Source of the DNA: Myxococcales bacterium
GTDB lineage: Bacteria; Myxococcota_A; Bradymonadia; REDH01
DNA: 64,000 nt
NCBI GenBank assembly: GCA_020633625.1
Contig: JACKDJ010000014.1
Span: forward strand, 1-64,000
Direction: 5' to 3'
The position numbers were made by a program, and so were the translations under genes. Below the pieces are notes generated by a model. It worked only from the letters and a program-made list of their open reading frames with translations, was not told the origin of the DNA and searched no databases. Of the stretch, positions 53,567-62,234 are shown in pieces. Position 1 is the first letter of the stretch, and each line of letters begins with the position of its first letter.

Positions 53567-54400
53567 ATGACCACGACCCTCTCCGCCCGCGTCGTCGCGG
53601 CGGCCTCATCCCTGGCGATCCTCTCGCTCTGCGCAGTCGCCGCCGCGCAAGACGCCCCCGACCCGGCCGCGGCGGCGCTGCAGGTGACCCCGACGCTCCG
53701 GACGTTCACCGAGACCGCGACGCTGTCGATGACGGGCCTGCTCGAGGTCGAGGCCGCATACCGGCTCGACATCGCGGCGCTCGACGGACCTGTCGCGCAC
53801 GACCTCGACGTCCACAGCGCCGAGCTGCTCGTCGGGTACGCCGTCTCGCCGGTGTTCGAGGGCCGCGTCGGCTGGCACCTGTTCAGCTTCAGCGAGAGCG
53901 ACGAGTTCGGCCGCTACGGCGGGCTCGGCAACCCCTACGTCGACGGAAAGTTCCGGCTCCGGCTGCCGTCGTCGTCGACGCCGCAGTCGCTCGCGATCCG
54001 CGGCCGTGTCGAGGCCGGCCTGGCGCGCGAGCTGGGCACCGAAGGGGCCACCCTGGGCGCGGCCGTGCTCTACACCGTCCGCGTCGGCGACTTCCTCATC
54101 GACGCGAACGCCGGCGTCGACTTCAACACCGCGCAGAGCCCCGCCTACGTCTCGATCCCCCTGAGCGGACGAGGCACGTGGGAGCCCACGGTTTGGTGCG
54201 ACGTGTACGCCGAGCTCATCGAGGTGCTGAGGGTCGACGAGCTGCGAACGAGCGCGACGCTGGTGCGCGGCGGAGTCGGGTTCATGCCGGTCGACACGGT
54301 GTCGCTCGACATCACCGGCGGCGTGGGTCTGTCGACGACCGTCCCCGCCGGCCAGCTGATGCTGAGCGCGGCGTTCCTGACGCGTCCACCCAGCCGATGA
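53567..54400 (+). CDS. secreted outer-membrane beta-barrel-like protein
   Basis: A 277-residue protein with a cleavable signal peptide (cleavage after CAVAAAQ) and an amphipathic alternation typical of outer-membrane barrels: SAELLVGYAVSPVFEGRVGW, GNPYVDGKFRLRL, GATLGAAVLYTVRVG, and a C-terminal ...LMLSAAFLTR. It resembles transporter-like barrels of the phenol-degradation (MetA) type in strand rhythm, but no family can be named. ATG at 53567. Its stop overlaps the start of thiO by 4 bp (ATGA), an unexpected partner for thiamine genes. Confidence 0.78.
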   Translation: MTTTLSARVVAAASSLAILSLCAVAAAQDAPDPAAAALQVTPTLRTFTETATLSMTGLLEVEAAYRLDIAALDGPVAHDLDVHSAELLVGYAVSPVFEGRVGWHLFSFSESDEFGRYGGLGNPYVDGKFRLRLPSSSTPQSLAIRGRVEAGLARELGTEGATLGAAVLYTVRVGDFLIDANAGVDFNTAQSPAYVSIPLSGRGTWEPTVWCDVYAELIEVLRVDELRTSATLVRGGVGFMPVDTVSLDITGGVGLSTTVPAGQLMLSAAFLTRPPSR

Positions 54401-55581
54401 AGCTGGTTCGGCAGCCAACGACAGCGGCAGCAGCGAGCGAGCCACTCGAGCTCGAGGCGGAGGTGGCGGTGGTCGGCGGCGGGCTGATGGGGCTCGGGAT
54501 CGCGTGGCGCCTCGCGCAGGCCGGCCGAACCGTCGTGTGTGTCGACGCGGCGGCCGCGGGGAGGGGCGCGAGCTGGGCGGCGGCGGGGATGCTGGCGCCG
54601 TATGCGGAGCTCGACTTCGACGAGGTGGAGCTGCTCGAGCTCGCCGAGTCGAGCCAGCGTCTGTGGCCGGAGTTCGCCGCAGAGGTCGCCGCGGCGGCAG
54701 ACGCCGACGTCGGGTTCGACCCGTGCGGCTCGCTGGTCGTCGCTGTGGACCGCGATGACGCCGAGGCCCAGGAGCGGCTGTTTGCATACCAGCGGTCGCG
54801 GGGGCTCGACGTCGAGCGCCTCGGCGGGGCCGCGTGCCGCGAGCGCGAGCCGCTGTTGTCGCCGCGCGTGCACTCCGGGACCTGGAGCCCGGGCGAGCAC
54901 CAAGTCGACCCGCGGCGGCTGCTGCCAGCGGTCGAGGTCGCCGGGACGCGGGCAGGCGCGACCGTGCGTCGGGGCGCGTCGTGCGCGCGTGTGGAGGTGT
55001 CGGCCGGAGAGGTCGCCGGCGTGGCGATGGCCGACGGCGGGCGCGTTCGCGCACGGCAGGTCGTCGTCGCCGCGGGAGCGTGGAGCCGAGCCGTCGACGG
55101 CCTCGAGCCGCACCGCCCGCCGGTTCGGCCGGTGAAGGGGCAGATGCTGGCGGTCGCGCGCGACCCGGCGCTGACCCTGGGGCACGTGATCCGCTCGCCA
55201 GACGCCTACCTCGCGCCGAAGGCCGACCGCTGGGTCGTCGGCGCGACCTCCGAGGACCGCGGGTTCGACGACCGGGTCACGGCGGGTGGCGTCTGGGAGC
55301 TGCTCGACGGCGCCTACGCGGTCGTGCCCTCGATCTACGAGCTCGAGCTGGTGGAGGTCTGGACCGGGTTTCGGCCGGCGAGCCGCGACAACGGCCCGAT
55401 ACTCGGCGGCTGCGACGTCGGCGGGCTGTTCTTCTGCACGGGCCACTACAGGAACGGAATCCAGCAGGCGCCGGCGTCGATCGACGGGGTCGCGGCGGCG
55501 GTGTTGGGGCGGAGGGTCCCGGCGTCCCTTGCGCCGTTTGGCGTGGGGAGATTCGGCGCCGCGCCGCGGGGGGTACGATGA
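54397..55581 (+). CDS. thiO: glycine oxidase ThiO-like FAD oxidoreductase
   Basis: A 394-residue D-amino-acid-oxidase-family flavoprotein, expected to oxidise glycine to dehydroglycine for thiazole synthesis. The FAD Rossmann motif is VVGGGLMGLG (about 25-34), followed by WAAAGMLAPYAE, a signature of glycine/D-amino-acid oxidases; the substrate region contains RPVKGQMLA and the C-terminal FRPASRDNGPILG with the substrate-binding Arg, and TGHYRNGIQQAP. It starts in the stop of the barrel gene and ends in the ATG of thiS, which makes ThiO rather than another DAO the best call. Confidence 0.9.
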   Translation: MKLVRQPTTAAAASEPLELEAEVAVVGGGLMGLGIAWRLAQAGRTVVCVDAAAAGRGASWAAAGMLAPYAELDFDEVELLELAESSQRLWPEFAAEVAAAADADVGFDPCGSLVVAVDRDDAEAQERLFAYQRSRGLDVERLGGAACREREPLLSPRVHSGTWSPGEHQVDPRRLLPAVEVAGTRAGATVRRGASCARVEVSAGEVAGVAMADGGRVRARQVVVAAGAWSRAVDGLEPHRPPVRPVKGQMLAVARDPALTLGHVIRSPDAYLAPKADRWVVGATSEDRGFDDRVTAGGVWELLDGAYAVVPSIYELELVEVWTGFRPASRDNGPILGGCDVGGLFFCTGHYRNGIQQAPASIDGVAAAVLGRRVPASLAPFGVGRFGAAPRGVR

Positions 55582-55802
55582 ACGAAACCGACGAGATCGA
55601 AGTGAGCATCAACGGGGCGCCGCTGCGGCTGCGCGCGGGCGCGACGCTGCCAGATGCGCTCGCGACGCTGGGCATCGGCGTCGAGTCTCGGGGGGTGGCC
55701 GTGGCGCTCGACGGAGAGGTGGTCCCGCGCTCGCGCTGGCAGGTGACACACCTGGTGACAGGGTCACGCGTCGAGGTCGTGTCGGCGGCGCAAGGCGGCT
55801 AG
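55578..55802 (+). CDS. thiS: sulfur carrier protein ThiS
   Basis: A 74-residue ubiquitin-like sulfur carrier for the thiazole moiety of thiamine. The C-terminal Gly-Gly (residues 73-74, AAQGG), which is adenylated and then thiocarboxylated, is present; the sequence has the typical pattern VSINGAPLRL...AVALDGEVVPRS. The ATG overlaps the thiO stop (ATGA). thiG, the enzyme that would use ThiS, is not in the window. Confidence 0.92.
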   Translation: MNETDEIEVSINGAPLRLRAGATLPDALATLGIGVESRGVAVALDGEVVPRSRWQVTHLVTGSRVEVVSAAQGG

Positions 55803-55818
55803 CCGGCGGCGCGCCGGC
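55802..55818 (+). terminator. hairpin after thiS
   Basis: Seven-bp inverted repeat GCCGGCG-GCG-CGCCGGC beginning at the last base of the thiS stop codon. No T run; weak candidate. Confidence 0.4.
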
Positions 55819-55965
55819 CGATCCTGCGGTGTGCAGCGGTAGCGGGGGTGAGTCGTCGCGGAGGTCGACGGGGGCACGAAGGGAGCCGCTGCGCCGCGTT
55901 GTGTCGGAGGCGCGGCTCGGGTACCGTGCGCGCGGCCGATCTCGGCCTCGAACGCGGTGCAGACG

Positions 55966-58900
55966 ATGCGAACGACTCTGGCTCTGGTGGTTGTGGCCCT
56001 CGCCACTTCCTTCGCGGCGGCGTGCGGCGACGGTCCCGGATCGGGCGTCGGAGTCGACGGCGGTGCTGACGTCGGAGGAGCCGACACGGCGACCGACACG
56101 ACCGACGCCGACGTGCCCGACCGCCCCGACACCGGCGACGAGCCCGACGTCGTCGCCGATGTCCGGCCAGACGTCGCGGACGAAGACGCCGACACCACCC
56201 CGATCCCGAGCCGCTGCCCCGACGACCACTGCGACGTCGACGGCGAGTGCATCGCCAACGGGACCGTGAACGAAGACAACCCGTGCGAGAGCTGCCAAGC
56301 GGCCGTGTCGCGGGTCGGCTGGTCGCCGAACGACGCGGGGAGCTGCGACGACGGCGACCTCTGCACGCTCGACGACCGCTGCGAAGACGGCGCGTGCGTC
56401 GGCACGCTGAAGGTGTGCGGCGCGCCGGACGCGTGCCTGTCTGGCGCGTGCGATCCCGACACCGGCGAGTGCCTGTCGGCCCCGGCCGAAGGAGAGTGCA
56501 ACGACGGCGACCAGTGCACGACCGGCGACGTCTGCGTCGACGGCGCGTGTCTCGCCGACGGCGTGCGCGACTGCGACGACGACAACCCGTGCACCGACGA
56601 CACGTGCGACCCGGCGGGCGGCTGCGTCCACACGCCGCTCACCGAGGTCGCGTGCGACGACGGGAACGCGTGCACTGTCGGCGACATCTGCGCCGAGGGC
56701 GTCTGCATCGCCGGCGCCGGCGCGCGGTCGTGCGACGACGGGGACCTCTGCACGCTCGATCGCTGCGAGCCCCTCGCCGGGTGTTCTCATGTCTCGGTCG
56801 CCGACCGCTGCGTCGACGACAACCCGTGCACGGACGAGCGCTGCGACCCCGGGCTTGGCTGTGTGTTCCCGTTCAACACGGTCGCGTGCGACGACGGCGA
56901 TGTCTGCACCGTCGCGGATGTTTGCACCGAGGGGGCGTGCCGCGGCGACGACCTGTTCGTCGACGACTTTAACCCGTGCACCGACGACGTCTGCGTCGAC
57001 CCGGTCGGCGCCGCGCACGTCCCGAACACCGATCTCTGCGACGACCTCGACGCGTGTACGGTCGGTGATCGGTGCGCCGACGGCGGCTGTGTGCCCGGGA
57101 CCACGCCGCTGAACTGCGACGACAGCAACCCATGCACCGACGAGGTGTGCGAGTCGTCGGTCGGGTGTGTGCGCACCAACAACACCGACGCGTGCGACGA
57201 CCTCGATGCCTGCACCGTCGCCGACACCTGCAGCGACGGCGCGTGCCTCGGCTCGCCGCGGAACTGCGACGACGGGAACGCGTGCACCGAAGACACCTGC
57301 GACGCCGCCACGGGGTGCGCACACACGCTGATCATCAGCAACGCATGCCGCCCGACGATCACCGTCGACTACCCGCCACGCGCCGCCACGCTCCTGAGCA
57401 GCGGGCAGCTCGTCGTGCGCGGACACGTCGAGAGCGGCGCCGGCTCCATCACGTCGTTCACGCTGAACGGGTCGCCGGTCTCGCTGGTCGACGGTGACTT
57501 CTCGGTGCCGATGTCGCCGCCCGTCGGCGGAAACATCCTGTCGTTCGAGGCCGAGGACTCGTTCGGGTCGTCGCGCCGGCGCGTCCAGTCCTATGTTTGG
57601 GCACCTGGCTACGACACTCCGTCTGTGAGCTCGATGAACGCCGGCCCGGTCGACCCGGGACTGGGCTATTGGCTCGGCCAGCCGACGCTCGACGTGCTCG
57701 CGGGCGTATTCAACCTCGTCATCCAGAACTACAACCTCGGCGCCCTGCTCCCGAACCCGGTGCTCGAGAGCCTCGGCCACACCGTCCGGACGCGCGGCTC
57801 GAACCCCGTCACGTTCGGGACGCCGACGACCACGCTCGACGCGCGCCCCGCCGGGATGCACGTGAACGCGCGCATCCCGAACCTGCGGGCTGCCCTGACG
57901 ATCAGCGGCTGGGCGTGCAGCGGAAACGTCGACTACACAGCCACGAGCCTGACCGTCGACGCCGATGTCCAGATGACGGTCGCGGCAAACCACACACTCC
58001 AGACCAACCTGACGAACATCAACGCGACAATCGCGGGTGGGAACCTGAACTTCTCGTGCTTCCTCGGCGGGCTGATCAGCCTGATCGTCGGCGACGTCAG
58101 CGGCGACTTCGAGAACGCGATCGAGAGCTCCCTGGCGTCCGCGCTCGGTCCCGCGTTGGGCGACGCGTTCAACGCGTTCGCGCTCGACTTCGACGTCCCA
58201 TTGCCGTCTCTGGCGGGCGGAGACCCCATCGACCTCCGACTCTACTCCGACTGGAGCTCCGTGGGATGGACCGACTCTGGCGCGCGCATGCGGCTGCGCG
58301 CGACGTCGGCCCCCTACGCCGTGGTGACGCCATACACGAACCTCGGCTCGGCGCGCCGCGGTGGCTGCGGCACGACCACACAGACTCTCGTCATCCCCGG
58401 CTCGGCGCCGCTCGAGGTGGTCCTGTCAGACGACTTGATCAACCAGGTGTTGCACGCCGCATGGCGAGGCGGTCTGCTGGAGTTCGACGTGCCCCCCGAG
58501 CTGCTGGGCGGCGTCGACCTGTCGGCCTACGGCATCTCGGACCTCACGCTCGTCGCGAGCGGCATGCTGCAGCCGACGGCCTCGGACTGCGGCCGCGCAC
58601 CGGCAGACGGACTCGGGCTCCACATCGGCGACCTTCGCATCGACGCCGACATGCGCCTGTTCGGCGTGCCGGTGGCGATGGTCATCTACGTGAGCCTGCA
58701 GGCGCGGCTCGAGCTCTCGGCGTCGACCGATGGCATCGCCATCGCCGTCTCGGACGTCGAAGCGGTCGACCTCGAGGTCTCCGTCCGCGACGAGGCGTTC
58801 CTGTCCGTCGAGCCGGTGGTCGAGCAGCTCCTCCGCGAGAACCTCGTCCCCTCGCTGACAGGGCTGCTCGGCGGCGACGCGCTGGGGTCATTCCCGCTGC

Positions 58901-59022
58901 CCGAGATCGACCTGTCGTCGTCGATCGCCGGGCTCCCCGCCGGCACCATCATCCGCATCGTCCCGAGCCGCGTTCTGCGGTCGGGCGGCAACTCGATCGT
59001 CGAAGGAGCGTTGGTCCGATGA
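55966..59022 (+). CDS. large lipoprotein with about 12 Cys-rich CDDGNACT repeats
   Basis: A 1018-residue lipoprotein; ATG at 55966, lipobox AAAC (FAAACG). After an Asp-rich linker, residues about 110-455 hold about twelve repeats of 22-27 residues with the consensus CDDGN[A/P]CTxDxCxxGxC, which should form a rod of small disulfide modules. The following ~560 residues are Cys-poor, begin with an Ig-like YPPRAATLLSSGQLVVRG segment and then show long beta-rich and amphipathic stretches without a recognised family. It overlaps the next gene by 4 bp (ATGA), and the two are similar at their N-terminal halves, suggesting duplication. Confidence 0.85.
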   Translation: MRTTLALVVVALATSFAAACGDGPGSGVGVDGGADVGGADTATDTTDADVPDRPDTGDEPDVVADVRPDVADEDADTTPIPSRCPDDHCDVDGECIANGTVNEDNPCESCQAAVSRVGWSPNDAGSCDDGDLCTLDDRCEDGACVGTLKVCGAPDACLSGACDPDTGECLSAPAEGECNDGDQCTTGDVCVDGACLADGVRDCDDDNPCTDDTCDPAGGCVHTPLTEVACDDGNACTVGDICAEGVCIAGAGARSCDDGDLCTLDRCEPLAGCSHVSVADRCVDDNPCTDERCDPGLGCVFPFNTVACDDGDVCTVADVCTEGACRGDDLFVDDFNPCTDDVCVDPVGAAHVPNTDLCDDLDACTVGDRCADGGCVPGTTPLNCDDSNPCTDEVCESSVGCVRTNNTDACDDLDACTVADTCSDGACLGSPRNCDDGNACTEDTCDAATGCAHTLIISNACRPTITVDYPPRAATLLSSGQLVVRGHVESGAGSITSFTLNGSPVSLVDGDFSVPMSPPVGGNILSFEAEDSFGSSRRRVQSYVWAPGYDTPSVSSMNAGPVDPGLGYWLGQPTLDVLAGVFNLVIQNYNLGALLPNPVLESLGHTVRTRGSNPVTFGTPTTTLDARPAGMHVNARIPNLRAALTISGWACSGNVDYTATSLTVDADVQMTVAANHTLQTNLTNINATIAGGNLNFSCFLGGLISLIVGDVSGDFENAIESSLASALGPALGDAFNAFALDFDVPLPSLAGGDPIDLRLYSDWSSVGWTDSGARMRLRATSAPYAVVTPYTNLGSARRGGCGTTTQTLVIPGSAPLEVVLSDDLINQVLHAAWRGGLLEFDVPPELLGGVDLSAYGISDLTLVASGMLQPTASDCGRAPADGLGLHIGDLRIDADMRLFGVPVAMVIYVSLQARLELSASTDGIAIAVSDVEAVDLEVSVRDEAFLSVEPVVEQLLRENLVPSLTGLLGGDALGSFPLPEIDLSSSIAGLPAGTIIRIVPSRVLRSGGNSIVEGALVR

Positions 59023-61067
59023 TTCGCCGATCCACACTGCTGCTGGCCTCCCTCCTCGTCGCGTGCGGCACCGAGGCGGGCTCCGACGATGCCGGCCCGA
59101 TCATCATCGACGCCGCGAGTGACGCGACCGCTGACACTGGGGGCTCCGACGTCGGCGACGACCTCGAGGACGCCGGAGACGACGTCGCAGACTCAACCGC
59201 AGACACCGCGGACTCGGACACGACCCCGGACGCGACTCCGGACGCGCCCGTCGACGTGGTCCCCGACGACACGGCGCCGCCGCGCTCGTGCAGCGCCGAC
59301 TCGGAGTGCGACGACGGCCTCGCGTGCACCGAGGACCGGTGCGACGCCGAGCTGCGCCACTGCGTGTGGTCTCCGCTCGCGAACCGGTGCGCGATCAACG
59401 GTGTCTGCTACGCGCGCGGCGACTCCCGTCCCGGCACGCCGTGCCTCGTCTGCGCTCCCGACACGAACACGCGGGCGTTCACGCCGCGGGCGGCCGGCGA
59501 CGAGTGCGACGATGGAGACGCCTGCACGGCCGGCGATGTGTGCGACGCCGAGGCCGTGTGTGGCGGAGAGGCGCTCGTCTGCAACGACGGCAACGACTGC
59601 ACCGTCGATCGCTGCGACTCGGCGCTGGGCTGCGTCGAAGACCACCGCCCCGACGGCGTCGCGTGCGACGATGGCGACGCGTGCACAGAGGCCGACGCGT
59701 GCTTTGGCGGCATGTGCGAGGGCGCGCCGCTCGGCTGTGACGACGGCAACGACTGCACCGCCGACCGCTGCGACGCCGAGCTCGGCTGTGTGTCCGAGCC
59801 GCTCACCGGCGCCGCCTGCGACGACGGCGACGCCTGCACCGCGGGTGACACCTGCACCGACGGCGTGTGCGGTGCCACCGAGCCGACCAACTGCGAAGAC
59901 GGGAACGCCTGCACGATCGACCTGTGCGATCCGTTCGCCGGCTGCTCGTATCTCCCCAACCTGAACCCGTGCTGCACCGGCACCGTCTCGATCTGCGACG
60001 ACCGTGACCCGTGCACCACCGACCTGTGCGACCCGGCGACCGCCGAGTGCACACAAGAGGCAAACACGGCGGTGTGCGACGACGGCGATGCTTGCACGGT
60101 GTCGGACCGCTGCGAAGACGGCGCCTGCGGAGGCCGCCCGCGTACGTGCGACGACGGAAACCCGTGCACGGCCGACGCGTGCGACCCCGACTCCGGCTGC
60201 ACGTTCGAGCCGATCGACGGTGGCGCCTGCGACGACGGCATCGACTGCACGACGGGCGACGCGTGTGTGCGTGGACGCTGCCTGCCGGCCGTCAATGAGT
60301 GCACCTGCGAGCCGCACTTCGGCCGACAGGCGGTGAAGCTGACGGCGCTGCGCATCGGAAGCGGGGGCCGCCCCGGCGAGGCCCTGGACCTGGACCTGAA
60401 CCCGAGCACGTGCAGCCCGCCGACCGACTGCTCCGACGGCCGCCACAACGCGCTCGGCGTGATCGGTAGCTTCGTGAACCCGTCGCTGACGGAGTCCGTC
60501 GCAGATGGCTCGCTGGTGCTCGTGCTCGACATCGACGACATCGGACTCAACCCGTTCCAGATCGCGTTCCACCAGGGCGAGCTCGACCCGGTCGATTCCG
60601 CGTGCACTCCTGCGGACGGCGGCTGCCGCTACCGCGTGTCGCCGGCGACGCTAACCCGCGACACGTGCGAGCCGGTGGTGACGCTCGAGGCCACGCGGGC
60701 GGGCACCGCGGTGTCGGCGGGAGGCCGCGGCACGACGTTCCCGTTCACGCTCCCGTTTGGCGACGCCTCGGTCACGATCACGCTCTACGACGTCCGGTTC
60801 CAGGGCACGGTCACGATCTCTGGCGATCGCGTGACGAGGCTCGACGGCGTCCTCGGCGGCGCGGTGCCACGGGCGGAGCTGATCACCGCCCTGAGCTCAC
60901 TCCCGGCGGACTCTCTGCCGGTCGACCCCGCGAGCCTCGAGGGGCTGCTCCGGGCGCTCGTGCAGGAAGACATCGATGTGAACGGCGACGGGACCCCCGA
61001 CGCGGCGTCGATCGGGCTGGTCGTGTCGGGCGTCGACGCGGTGCTGACGGGGCTTACGACCGACTGA
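59019..61067 (+). CDS. second Cys-rich repeat lipoprotein
   Basis: A 682-residue lipoprotein starting inside the stop of its neighbour. The signal peptide ends in LLVAC. A Thr/Asp/Pro linker (DTTPDATPDAP) leads to about eleven repeats of the type CDDGDACTAGDTCTDGVC (about residues 90-425). The C-terminal 250 residues differ from those of the neighbour: HFGRQAVKLTALRIG, then LVLVLDIDDIGLNPFQIAF and a beta-rich part. The shared repeat rod with different C-terminal heads suggests two paralogous surface proteins with different binding or enzymatic ends. No function known. Confidence 0.85.
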   Translation: MIRRSTLLLASLLVACGTEAGSDDAGPIIIDAASDATADTGGSDVGDDLEDAGDDVADSTADTADSDTTPDATPDAPVDVVPDDTAPPRSCSADSECDDGLACTEDRCDAELRHCVWSPLANRCAINGVCYARGDSRPGTPCLVCAPDTNTRAFTPRAAGDECDDGDACTAGDVCDAEAVCGGEALVCNDGNDCTVDRCDSALGCVEDHRPDGVACDDGDACTEADACFGGMCEGAPLGCDDGNDCTADRCDAELGCVSEPLTGAACDDGDACTAGDTCTDGVCGATEPTNCEDGNACTIDLCDPFAGCSYLPNLNPCCTGTVSICDDRDPCTTDLCDPATAECTQEANTAVCDDGDACTVSDRCEDGACGGRPRTCDDGNPCTADACDPDSGCTFEPIDGGACDDGIDCTTGDACVRGRCLPAVNECTCEPHFGRQAVKLTALRIGSGGRPGEALDLDLNPSTCSPPTDCSDGRHNALGVIGSFVNPSLTESVADGSLVLVLDIDDIGLNPFQIAFHQGELDPVDSACTPADGGCRYRVSPATLTRDTCEPVVTLEATRAGTAVSAGGRGTTFPFTLPFGDASVTITLYDVRFQGTVTISGDRVTRLDGVLGGAVPRAELITALSSLPADSLPVDPASLEGLLRALVQEDIDVNGDGTPDAASIGLVVSGVDAVLTGLTTD

Positions 61068-61078
61068 CGGCGGCCTGA

Positions 61079-61099
61079 GCCCGCGGGCCCGACGCGGGC
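61079..61099. terminator. bidirectional hairpin between convergent lipoprotein genes
   Basis: Inverted repeat GCCCGCG-GGCCCGA-CGCGGGC in the 32-bp gap between the second Cys-rich lipoprotein and the VWA lipoprotein, one base before the latter's stop codon. Confidence 0.55.
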
Positions 61100-62158
61100 C
61101 TACTCGCTGTACTTGCAGGCGTCGTCGATGAGCGGGAGCGCTTCGAGGAAGAACGCGTCGTAGCTCGGCGCGCAGATGTCGCCGATGAGCCCGCGCTCTC
61201 CGAACCGGAGCGTGAACCCGACGAGGCGCGCGGCCTGCTGCGCTCCGCACGAGGAGTCTTGGTAGCGCGCGATCAGCGAGAGCACGATCATGTCTTCGGT
61301 GGCGGACGGCCGCAGCGTGGTGAGCTCGGCGATCCAGTCGTTCACGGTCCCGCCACTCCCATTCGGCGTGCACGGCCAGTCGTCGGGGCCGCACGACCCG
61401 TCGTCGGCGTCGTCTTCGTCTGAGATCATGACGACGACGAGGAGGGAGTCCGGCCGCAGGAAGCCGGCGTTGCACGCTCCCTCGGCGTTGCGTGCCGGAT
61501 CGATCGCGTTGAGCAGGGCCCGCATCACGCGCTCGTTGTCGTCGCCCGAGACACCGAGCTGGGCCGCGCACGCGAAGTCCTCGTCGATGTTTGGGTCGAG
61601 CCCGTCGATATAGCGAGTCCCGCCCTCGTAAGGTCCGCACGTGGCGTTTGACGACTCTAGGCCGGCCGTGGCGGTGACGAGGTCACCGATGTCGGTGCAG
61701 CCCGCCGCGTTGTACCGGTACGCGTCGCTCGTGACGACGCCCACGTGGAAGCTGACCGCGAACGCCAGCCGCTCGCGCATCGCGTCGAGGAAGCCGGGGA
61801 ACGAAGCGACGACGCTCCGCTGGTTGTCGGACATGCTCGCGGAGTTGTCGATGACAAACAGGATGTCGACGTCGCGGCAGAGGTCGTTGACGCCGCCGGC
61901 ATCGACATCTGGGCGGGCCACGTCGACCTCCGCGGAGGCGTCGCCGTCGACGGCGCCATCGGGTTCGGTGTCAAGGCCGAGCTCGACCCGTGTGACGTCT
62001 TCGGCCGGCTGCCCGTCCGACTCGGCCCCATCGGCGTCGCTCGCGTCGCCGGTGCGATCGGGGACCCGAGTCCCTGACTCGGTGCCAGAGTCGCGGTCTC
62101 CACAGGCGGCGATGGCGGCGAGCGCGCAGACGAGCACGAGCGAGCGCAGTGTTCTCAT
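61100..62158 (-). CDS. VWA-domain lipoprotein
   Basis: A 352-residue lipoprotein with signal peptide and Cys 19 (AAIAAC), an Asp-rich linker, and a von Willebrand factor A domain from about residue 97. The MIDAS motif DxSxS is intact as IDNSASMS (Asp 104, Ser 106, Ser 108). Cys pairs and an acidic DEDDADDGSCGPDDW loop are inserted late in the domain. Surface VWA proteins usually bind protein ligands through a metal. ATG at 62158 is 77 bp from the left end of the transposase element, which therefore lies in its promoter region. Confidence 0.85.
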   Translation of the reverse strand: MRTLRSLVLVCALAAIAACGDRDSGTESGTRVPDRTGDASDADGAESDGQPAEDVTRVELGLDTEPDGAVDGDASAEVDVARPDVDAGGVNDLCRDVDILFVIDNSASMSDNQRSVVASFPGFLDAMRERLAFAVSFHVGVVTSDAYRYNAAGCTDIGDLVTATAGLESSNATCGPYEGGTRYIDGLDPNIDEDFACAAQLGVSGDDNERVMRALLNAIDPARNAEGACNAGFLRPDSLLVVVMISDEDDADDGSCGPDDWPCTPNGSGGTVNDWIAELTTLRPSATEDMIVLSLIARYQDSSCGAQQAARLVGFTLRFGERGLIGDICAPSYDAFFLEALPLIDDACKYSE

Positions 62159-62226
62159 CGGACACCGAGGCGGAGGGGCGAGACGTCCGGGGATGGTACC
62201 GAGGGGGCGCGTCGGAGACAACCCAG

Positions 62227-62234
62227 CGTGGGGG
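62227..62234. repeat. possible 8-bp direct repeat left of the ISAs1-like element
   Basis: CGTGGGGG occurs here and again at 63947-63954, flanking the element; ISAs1 elements make duplications of 8-10 bp. G-rich sequence makes chance possible. Confidence 0.45.
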
